From: an uncultured Peptostreptococcaceae bacterium
GTDB taxonomy: Bacteria > Bacillota > Clostridia > Peptostreptococcales > Peptostreptococcaceae
Assembly: GCA_947072565.1 (NCBI GenBank)
Contig: CAMTIM010000079.1
Coordinates: 1-35,451 of the forward strand
DNA: 35,451 nucleotides
Direction: 5' to 3'
Part shown: one piece after another, positions 27,409 through 35,451 of the stretch
Layout of the letters: the number at the start of each line of letters is the position of its first letter
Numbering within the stretch: the first letter of the stretch is position 1
Position numbers and translations under genes: made by a program
Notes under the pieces: generated by a model
Database searches by the model: none
Told to the model about the DNA's origin: nothing
The model's input: the letters and a program-made list of their open reading frames with translations, nothing else

Positions 27409-27615
27409 ATGATTGAAATAAATATCGATTCAGAATATATAAAATTAGATCAATTTCTTAAATTAGCAGATCTTGCTTCCACTGGTGGACATGCTAAATT
27501 TTTAATATTAGAAGGTTTAGTGAAAGTAAATGGTGAAGTAGAGATAAGAAGAGGTAAAAAATTAAGACCTCAGGATATAGTCGAACTTGAAGGAAATATA
27601 ATAAAAGTAGTGTAA
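27409..27615 (+). CDS. yaaA: S4-domain protein YaaA/RlbA
   Basis: A 68-residue single S4 RNA-binding domain (IKLDQFLKLADLASTGGHAKFLILEGLVKVNGEVEIRRGKKL). Always found between dnaN and recF in Firmicutes; linked in Bacillus to ribosome large-subunit assembly. AGGAGG lies eight bases before the ATG. It ends 15 bases before recF and is co-transcribed. Confidence 0.94.
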   Translation: MIEINIDSEYIKLDQFLKLADLASTGGHAKFLILEGLVKVNGEVEIRRGKKLRPQDIVELEGNIIKVV

Positions 27616-27630
27616 AAAGGAGAGCCTTTT

Positions 27631-28746
27631 ATGCGACTAAACAGTTTACAACTAGTTAATTTCAGGAATTATGATAATTTACACCTACAATTTGACAAAA
27701 AAATAAATCTTCTTGTAGGAAAAAATGGTCAAGGAAAGACTAATATAGTAGAATCTATATATATGCTATCTTTTGGAAAGTCATTTCGAACTAATAAAGA
27801 CAAAGAAATTATAAAGTTTGAAAGTGAAAACCTGTATGTTGGGGGCAATTATTCAAAACAACATACTAATGGTATGGTAGAGGTAGCTATTGGCAAAAAT
27901 AAAAAAGGTATAAAAGTAAATAAAATTCATATCAAAAAAATCCAAGAATTGCTTGGAAACATAAATGTTGTAATATTTTCACCAGAAGATTTAAGACTTG
28001 TTAAAGAAGGGCCCAAGGAACGTAGGTCATTTATTGATAAAGAAATAAGTCAGATTATGCCAAAGTATTACAGCTACCTTACAAGTTACAATAAAATATT
28101 ATTTCAGCGCAATCAGTTATTAAAGAGTAGGCATATAGATAGTGCCTTACTAGATGTGTATGATGAAAGTTTAGCTAAATATGGAAGCTATATTTATATA
28201 CTAAGAAGAGATTTCATAAAGAAAATAGCTGATATATCTAGAAACATGCATGAAAAATTAACAGATAGTATTGAAAATTTATTAATAACATATAAAAATC
28301 AGATTAATATATGCGATGAAGATAATACAACTACGGTGTATAATAAATTTTTAGACAAACTTACATCTAACAGAAACCATGATATAGAGACTAGAACAAC
28401 TAAATATGGGTTACATAAAGATGATTTAAATATTTTTATAAATGATTTAGATGTGAGGTTGTATGGATCGCAAGGACAACAAAGAACCGCTTCAATTTCT
28501 TTGAAATTATCAGAAATTGAATTAATAAATAATGAAGTTGGAGAGTATCCAATTTTAATTTTAGATGACGTGTTTAGTGAATTAGATGAGACGAGGCAAA
28601 AATTATTGGTAGATAATTTAAGCGTGGTTCAAATGTTTATAACTACGGCTGAAGTTTCACATAAAAATATATTTGATAAAAGTAATACTACTATTTTCAA
28701 TATAGATAAAGGACACGTGATTAACATAGAGAATGGAGGGAACTAG
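27631..28746 (+). CDS. recF: DNA replication and repair protein RecF
   Basis: SMC-like ATPase that helps load RecA at gaps and restart forks. The 371 residues show Walker A GKNGQGKT (30-37), the ABC-type signature YGSQGQQRTASISLKLSE and Walker B PILILDDVFSELDE. AAGGAG lies ahead of the ATG. Its stop is directly followed by the gyrB ATG. Confidence 0.97.
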   Translation: MRLNSLQLVNFRNYDNLHLQFDKKINLLVGKNGQGKTNIVESIYMLSFGKSFRTNKDKEIIKFESENLYVGGNYSKQHTNGMVEVAIGKNKKGIKVNKIHIKKIQELLGNINVVIFSPEDLRLVKEGPKERRSFIDKEISQIMPKYYSYLTSYNKILFQRNQLLKSRHIDSALLDVYDESLAKYGSYIYILRRDFIKKIADISRNMHEKLTDSIENLLITYKNQINICDEDNTTTVYNKFLDKLTSNRNHDIETRTTKYGLHKDDLNIFINDLDVRLYGSQGQQRTASISLKLSEIELINNEVGEYPILILDDVFSELDETRQKLLVDNLSVVQMFITTAEVSHKNIFDKSNTTIFNIDKGHVINIENGGN

Positions 28747-30648
<1,902 letters not shown>

Positions 30649-30665
30649 AAAGGGGATGAGTATCA

Positions 30666-33092
30666 GTGGAAGAAAATAATAGAATACTCCCTATTGAAAT
30701 AGCAGATGAAATGAAGAAGTCTTATATCGACTATGCAATGAGTGTTATAGCCGGTAGAGCTCTTCCTGATGTAAGAGATGGACTAAAACCAGTTCATAGA
30801 AGAATATTATACTCAATGAGTGAATTAAATTTAAGCCCAGATAAACCATATAGAAAGTCTGCCCGTATTGTTGGGGACGTTTTAGGTAAGTATCACCCAC
30901 ATGGAGATACTGCAGTTTATTTTGCAATGGTAAGAATGGCTCAAGAATTCTCAACTAGAGGACTTTTAGTTGATGGACATGGTAACTTTGGTTCTGTAGA
31001 TGGTGATTCACCAGCTGCAATGCGTTATACTGAGGCTAGAATGAGTAAATTATCTCTTGAATTATTAAGAGATATAGATAAAGAAACAGTTGATTACACA
31101 CCAAACTTTGATGAGTCTTTAAAAGAACCATCAGTATTACCAGCAAGATATCCTAACCTTTTAGTAAATGGATCTAATGGTATAGCAGTTGGTATGGCAA
31201 CTTCAATACCTCCTCATAACTTAGGTGAAGTAATAGATGCAACTATACATTTAATAGACAATGAAGATTGTACTATTGAAGATTTAACTCAATTTATAAA
31301 AGGACCAGATTTCCCTACTTCAGCAATAATAATGGGAAAAGAAAATATAGCAGAAGCTTATAGAACTGGTAGAGGAAAAGTTAAAGTTAGATCAAGAGCT
31401 TATATAGAAGAGCTAGCAAAAGGAAGACAACAAATAATAATTACAGAAATACCATACCAAGTAAATAAAGCTAAATTAGTTGAGAGAATAGCTGAATTAG
31501 TAAAAGAGAAGAAACTAGAAGGCATATCTGACCTTAGAGATGAAAGTAATAGAAATGGTATGAGAATAGTTATAGAACTTAAGAGAGATGCAAATGCTAA
31601 TATAGTATTAAATAACTTATATAAGCATTCTCAAATGGAAGATACATTTAGTATAATAATGCTTGCATTAGTAAATGGACAACCTAGAGTATTAAATCTT
31701 AAGGAAATACTATATCACTATGTAAATCATCAAAAAGACGTTGTAACTAGACGTACTAAATTTGAATTAAATAAAGCAGAAGCTAGAGCACATATATTAG
31801 AAGGATTAAAAATTGCTCTTGATAATATAGATGCAGTTATACGTTTAATAAGAGGATCAAAAACTGGTCAACAAGCTAAGGTTGAGTTAATAGAACAATT
31901 TAAACTTAGCGATATTCAAGCTCAAGCAATCTTAGATATGAGACTTCAAAGACTTACAGGTTTAGAAAGAGATAAAATAGAGCTTGAATTTGATGAGTTA
32001 ATGAAAAAAATCAATGGATTAAGAGAAATCTTAGCTAATGAGAGACTACTTCTTAACGTAATAAAAGAAGAAATGTCAGCAATAAAAGATAATTATGCTG
32101 ATGAAAGAAGAACAGAGATAACACATGCAGAAGGCGAAATAGATATGAGAGATCTTATTAGTGATGAAGAGATAGCTATAACTCTTACTCACTTTGGATA
32201 TATCAAAAGAGTTCCTGCAGATACTTATAAGAGTCAAAATAGAGGTGGAAGAGGAATTGCAGCTCTTACAACAAGAGAAGAAGATTTTGTAAAACACCTT
32301 GTAAGTACAACAACTCATAGTAGATTATTATTCTTTACTAATAAGGGTAGAGTATTTAAATTAAATGCTTATGATATACCAGAAGGAAAGAGACAAGCTA
32401 AGGGAACTGCTATAGTAAACTTACTTCAATTAGGACCTGATGAAAAGATTGCAACATTAATTCCTATAGATGGAACTGATGATAATCAATACTTATTATT
32501 AGCAACTAAAAACGGTATAGTTAAAAAGACTAAACGTGAAGAATTTAAAAATATTAATAAGTCTGGTCTTATAGCTATAGGATTAAGAGAAGATGATGAA
32601 TTAATAGATGTTAAGCTTACTAATGGAAGCAAAGAAGTACTTTTAGTTACTAAAGGTGGAATGTCTATCAGATTTGATGAAAATGACATAAGACACATGG
32701 GTAGAACGGCTATGGGTGTAAAAGGTATAAGCTTATCAAAAAATGATAAAGTTGTATCTATGAATCTTTGTGACGAAGGTACAGATGTATTAGTAGTAAG
32801 TGAAAATGGATTTGGAAAAAGAACAGACATAGAAGAATACAGAGTTCAGATTAGAGCTGGAAAAGGTATAAAAACATATAACTTAGCTGAAAAAACAGGT
32901 GAAATTGTTGGAGCTGAAATGGTACACGAAGATGATGAGATGATGATAATAAACTCAGATGGAGTTCTTATTAGATTAAGAGTCAATGAAATCTCAATAT
33001 TTGGAAGAGTAACAAGCGGTGTTAAGCTAATGAGAACTAATGAAGAAGTTAATGTAGTTTCTATTGCTAAAATAAATATGGAGGAAGAATAG
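30666..33092 (+). CDS. gyrA: DNA gyrase subunit A
   Basis: Cleavage and rejoining subunit of gyrase. The 808 residues show the catalytic Tyr121 in AMRYTEARM, the quinolone region [15 protein letters not shown] with Asp81 and Thr82 (Thr82 is the sensitive form in C. difficile), and a C-terminal beta-pinwheel of repeated [11 protein letters not shown]-like and SKNDKVVSM-like blades with the GyrA-box-like QNRGGRG. The start is a GTG with GGGGATG 8-11 bases ahead; a nearby ATG is out of frame. A terminator overlaps the stop codon. Confidence 0.97.
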   Translation: MEENNRILPIEIADEMKKSYIDYAMSVIAGRALPDVRDGLKPVHRRILYSMSELNLSPDKPYRKSARIVGDVLGKYHPHGDTAVYFAMVRMAQEFSTRGLLVDGHGNFGSVDGDSPAAMRYTEARMSKLSLELLRDIDKETVDYTPNFDESLKEPSVLPARYPNLLVNGSNGIAVGMATSIPPHNLGEVIDATIHLIDNEDCTIEDLTQFIKGPDFPTSAIIMGKENIAEAYRTGRGKVKVRSRAYIEELAKGRQQIIITEIPYQVNKAKLVERIAELVKEKKLEGISDLRDESNRNGMRIVIELKRDANANIVLNNLYKHSQMEDTFSIIMLALVNGQPRVLNLKEILYHYVNHQKDVVTRRTKFELNKAEARAHILEGLKIALDNIDAVIRLIRGSKTGQQAKVELIEQFKLSDIQAQAILDMRLQRLTGLERDKIELEFDELMKKINGLREILANERLLLNVIKEEMSAIKDNYADERRTEITHAEGEIDMRDLISDEEIAITLTHFGYIKRVPADTYKSQNRGGRGIAALTTREEDFVKHLVSTTTHSRLLFFTNKGRVFKLNAYDIPEGKRQAKGTAIVNLLQLGPDEKIATLIPIDGTDDNQYLLLATKNGIVKKTKREEFKNINKSGLIAIGLREDDELIDVKLTNGSKEVLLVTKGGMSIRFDENDIRHMGRTAMGVKGISLSKNDKVVSMNLCDEGTDVLVVSENGFGKRTDIEEYRVQIRAGKGIKTYNLAEKTGEIVGAEMVHEDDEMMIINSDGVLIRLRVNEISIFGRVTSGVKLMRTNEEVNVVSIAKINMEEE

Positions 33093-33112
33093 GATTATAT
33101 CCTATTCTTTTT
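33086..33112 (+). terminator. Terminator at the end of gyrA
   Basis: AGAATAGGA/TCCTATTCT stem with a 5-base loop and five Ts; the gyrA stop codon lies in the left arm. Confidence 0.85.
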
Positions 33113-33156
33113 GCATAACTAATAAATAAAAACTAAACATTAGAGGAGAGTATAAT

Positions 33157-33441
33157 ATGAGTAAGAAAAAAGGGAAATATTTATTAATAGGTGCATTTTT
33201 AGGATTTATAGCTGGTTTATTTTTAGCACCAAAGAAAGGTTCTGAATTAAGACAAGAAGCTAAGGACAAAATAGATGAAGTTAAAGAAAATCCTAAAGAA
33301 GTTCTACAAGAAACATTTGATGGAGTTAAAGATAAAATAAGTAACATCATAGATGATAACTTTACTGATGAAGATATAAATATATGCGAAGAAGAAATAG
33401 TAATAAGTAGAAGCTTCGATGACGAAGGAGATAATAATTAA
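33157..33441 (+). CDS. YtxH-domain protein
   Basis: A 94-residue protein with one N-terminal membrane segment (KYLLIGAFLGFIAGLFLAPKKGSELR), the hallmark of the YtxH family, then a charged helix and an acidic tail. Family members are linked to general stress in Bacillus; the next genes are the SigB switch. GAGGAG lies ahead of the ATG. Overlaps the next gene by one base. The exact role is unknown. Confidence 0.88.
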   Translation: MSKKKGKYLLIGAFLGFIAGLFLAPKKGSELRQEAKDKIDEVKENPKEVLQETFDGVKDKISNIIDDNFTDEDINICEEEIVISRSFDDEGDNN

Positions 33442-33698
33442 TGGATACAATGGGGTGGCAAATAGGGGCTGTTTTAATCGGTGCGTCAGCGCTAATTGTA
33501 GCAATATACATGAGTAAATTATTAAATAGTGCAACTAAAGTTGTTGAAAAAACTTACAAAATAGTAGATTATAATGAAAGACATATACATGAAACTATAG
33601 AAAATGCAGCTTCAATTACAAGAAATACTGATGAAATAGTAGATATAGCAAGCAGAATAACTAGTATAACAAAACTATTTAAATTTTTAAAAAGATAA
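33441..33698 (+). CDS. DUF948-like membrane protein
   Basis: An 85-residue protein with one N-terminal membrane segment (about 8-28) followed by a long amphipathic, probably coiled-coil helix (SATKVVEKTYKIVDYNERHIHETIENAASI). This is the DUF948 pattern. Often beside a YtxH protein, as here, where the ATG shares one base with the YtxH stop. The two probably act together at the membrane; the role is unknown. Confidence 0.75.
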   Translation: MDTMGWQIGAVLIGASALIVAIYMSKLLNSATKVVEKTYKIVDYNERHIHETIENAASITRNTDEIVDIASRITSITKLFKFLKR

Positions 33699-33716
33699 TT
33701 ACAAGGAGGTCCATAG

Positions 33717-34034
33717 ATGTCAATGAATATAACTTCAAGTATGGATATAGATAATGATTTTTGGAATATTTCATTACAAGGAGAATTAGATGTTTCAACA
33801 GCAGATAAATTAAAGGAACATTTACATAGCTTAGCAGATAAAAAAATAATCGATATGAAAATAAATCTTACTAATCTAGAATATATAGATTCAACAGGAT
33901 TAGGTGTTATGATAGGAATTTTAAAAAAATTAAAAATTAGTGATAAAGAAATATATATTATAAACCCTAAAAGTAATGTTAAAAAAATATTTACTATAAC
34001 AGGTTTAGATAAAATATTTAAAGTGGAGGGATAA
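33717..34034 (+). CDS. rsbV: Anti-sigma factor antagonist RsbV
   Basis: STAS-domain protein of 105 residues. The phosphorylation site Ser59 is in EYIDSTGLGVMIG. When unphosphorylated it binds RsbW and frees SigB. GGAGG lies eight bases before the ATG. First of rsbV-rsbW-sigB. SpoIIAA of the SigF switch is similar in sequence, but the location after gyrA is that of rsbV in C. difficile. Confidence 0.88.
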   Translation: MSMNITSSMDIDNDFWNISLQGELDVSTADKLKEHLHSLADKKIIDMKINLTNLEYIDSTGLGVMIGILKKLKISDKEIYIINPKSNVKKIFTITGLDKIFKVEG

Positions 34035-34037
34035 GCT

Positions 34038-34445
34038 TTGATTTGTGAAACAATAAAAATGGAGATAACTTCAAACCCTGAATATGTAGGTATTATAAGA
34101 TTGACTACTTCAGGAATTGCTAATAAAATTGGATTTTCTATAGATGATATAGAAGATATGAAAGTAGCAGTATCAGAAGCTTGTACAAATGCTATAAAGC
34201 ATAGTAATGATAATGTTTTTTATATAAAATATGAAATGTTAGAAAATGGATTGACTATAGAGATACAAGATAAAGGCAAGGGATACGATATAGAATCTAC
34301 AATAAAACCAGATTTAAGTAATCCAAAAGAGAATGGACTTGGTCTGTTTATAATACAAACCCTAATGGATGAGGTGAGTATTGAATCAAAAGATAATGAA
34401 GGCACTATAATAAAGATGACTAAATATTTAGGAGTTGATATTTAA
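34038..34445 (+). CDS. rsbW: Anti-sigma B factor / serine kinase RsbW
   Basis: A 135-residue HATPase-fold kinase that holds SigB and phosphorylates RsbV. N-box SEACTNAIKHS (Glu47, Asn51), G1 box DKGKGYD and G2 box ENGLGLFIIQ are present. The start is TTG (34038), eight bases after GGAGG, three bases past the rsbV stop. An in-frame ATG seven codons later lacks a ribosome site. Overlaps sigB by one base. Confidence 0.88.
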   Translation: MICETIKMEITSNPEYVGIIRLTTSGIANKIGFSIDDIEDMKVAVSEACTNAIKHSNDNVFYIKYEMLENGLTIEIQDKGKGYDIESTIKPDLSNPKENGLGLFIIQTLMDEVSIESKDNEGTIIKMTKYLGVDI

Positions 34446-35221
34446 TGAAGAATGTAGCTAATGCTACAAATTACCTAAATATGGATAACAAAGAGCTATT
34501 TAAGATATATAGTAACGATAAGGATAATAAAGAAGTTAGAAATATACTTATTGAGAAACATCTATATTTAGTAAACTTGCTAGCTAAGAAGTATATAAAT
34601 AAAGGTGTTGAATTTGAAGATATATACCAGGTAGCTTCATTAGCACTAATATATGCGATAGACAGATATGATATAACAAAGGGATTTGAATTTTCGAGTT
34701 TTGCAACTCCGACAATAATAGGTGAAATAAAAAAATATTTTAGAGATAAAGTATGGACGCTAAGAGTACCTAGACGTGTTCAAGAATTAGGTAAAAAAAT
34801 AAGTGAAGCAAAAGTATTTTTAGAACAACAAAACAAAAAACATCCTAAAGTAAAAGATATAGCTGAGTATATTGGTTGTAGCGAAGAAGATGTTTTAGAA
34901 GCTATGGAAGCTTCTTATGGTTATAAACCAATATCTTTAGATTCATCTAGTAACGATGATTCAGAGGATAAAGAAATAAAACTTATTGATAAAATAGGAC
35001 AAGAAGAAAATAGCTTTGCAAATATAGAACAAAAGGATTTTGTAAATAAATTCATGGAATGTCTTAATGAATTAGAAGTGAAAATATTTAAAGATAGATT
35101 CTTCTTAGATAAGACTCAAGCTACCATAGCAAAAGAATTAGATATCTCTCAGATGACTGTTTCTAGGCTAGAAAAGAAGATAGTAGAGAAGCTTAGAAAA
35201 GAATATGAAAAAAATATTTAA
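34445..35221 (+). CDS. sigB: RNA polymerase sigma factor SigB
   Basis: General stress sigma factor, 258 residues, of the SigB/F/G group. Region 2 (EDIYQVASLALIYAIDRYD, FSSFATPTIIGEIKKYFRDKVWTLRVPRRVQEL), region 3 (KHPKVKDIAEYIGCSEEDV) and region 4 helix-turn-helix (QATIAKELDISQMTVSRLEKKIVEKL) are in order. The ATG shares a base with the rsbW stop. No SigB-type promoter was clear upstream of the operon. There is no hairpin terminator between its stop and the rRNA promoter 28 bases on. Confidence 0.9.
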   Translation: MKNVANATNYLNMDNKELFKIYSNDKDNKEVRNILIEKHLYLVNLLAKKYINKGVEFEDIYQVASLALIYAIDRYDITKGFEFSSFATPTIIGEIKKYFRDKVWTLRVPRRVQELGKKISEAKVFLEQQNKKHPKVKDIAEYIGCSEEDVLEAMEASYGYKPISLDSSSNDDSEDKEIKLIDKIGQEENSFANIEQKDFVNKFMECLNELEVKIFKDRFFLDKTQATIAKELDISQMTVSRLEKKIVEKLRKEYEKNI

Positions 35222-35249
35222 AAAAAATAAAAAAACTTTTAAAAAACTA

Positions 35250-35278
35250 TTGACCTACTTTTAATTAGATGGTATATT
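35250..35278 (+). promoter_or_regulatory. Promoter of the right-hand rrn operon
   Basis: TTGACC (35250-35255), 17-base spacer, TATATT (35273-35278), preceded by A/T tracts (35221-35249) that could act as an UP element. It directs transcription into the 16S leader. Confidence 0.85.
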
Positions 35279-35313
35279 ATTACTTGTCCTTAAGAAAAAG
35301 GATAGCAAATAAT

Positions 35314-35451
<138 letters not shown>

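Noticed and set aside
34038-34445. Reading rsbV-rsbW-sigB as the sporulation set spoIIAA-spoIIAB-sigF.
   Set aside because: The proteins are similar, but the position directly after gyrA with YtxH/DUF948 genes is that of the SigB switch in C. difficile. A phylogeny would settle it.

Overview
The window is a low-GC Firmicutes chromosome segment centred on the replication origin. Gene order and content point to the family Peptostreptococcaceae, i.e. Clostridioides difficile or a close relative such as Romboutsia, Intestinibacter or Paeniclostridium. The order on the right is dnaA-dnaN-yaaA-recF-gyrB-gyrA-(YtxH)-(DUF948)-rsbV-rsbW-sigB-16S. On the left, reading away from the origin, it is rpmH-rnpA-yidD-yidC-jag-mnmE-mnmG-rsmG-noc-soj-parB-cysteine desulfurase-rstA-like-yedF-DUF3343-DUF951-aminotransferase-rpsF-ssb-rpsR-MazG-like-yybS-gdpP-rplI-dnaB-purA-tRNAs-16S. 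I recognised this from gene order and protein motifs only and cannot fix the species.

Layout. Everything left of about 23.9 kb lies on the minus strand and everything right of about 24.5 kb on the plus strand, so all genes run away from the origin and with the forks. Both ends of the window stop inside a 16S rRNA gene. The two rRNA leaders are near-identical inverted copies (31-170 and 35314-35451), so the ~35 kb origin region sits between two divergent rrn operons. The left operon is preceded by nine tRNA genes sharing one promoter. The right one has its own promoter just after sigB.

Origin. The rpmH-dnaA gap (676 bp) and the dnaA-dnaN gap (241 bp) both carry clusters of DnaA boxes. The second also has a run of 3'-GAT/AAT-5' trinucleotides (DnaA-trio type) followed by a T-rich stretch, so strand opening most likely occurs just before dnaN. 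A parS-like 16-mer lies between mnmE and mnmG, near the Soj/ParB genes that would act on it. A further DnaA-box cluster lies just past the 3' end of dnaB.

How the genes work together. The set covers replication initiation and elongation (dnaA, dnaN, recF, gyrBA, dnaB, ssb), segregation (soj, parB, noc, parS), translation and RNA modification (rpmH, rnpA, rpsF, rpsR, rplI, mnmE, mnmG, rsmG), membrane protein insertion (yidC, yidD, jag), c-di-AMP breakdown (gdpP), sulfur/selenium handling (yedF, DUF3343, cysteine desulfurase) and regulation (RstA-like RRNPP regulator, RsbV-RsbW-SigB switch). Several genes use TTG or GTG starts chosen here by Shine-Dalgarno position, and rpmH (44 aa) was read directly from the sequence. 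I saw no phage, insertion sequence, CRISPR array or defence system. The window is core genome, and the observations worth following concern origin architecture and regulation.
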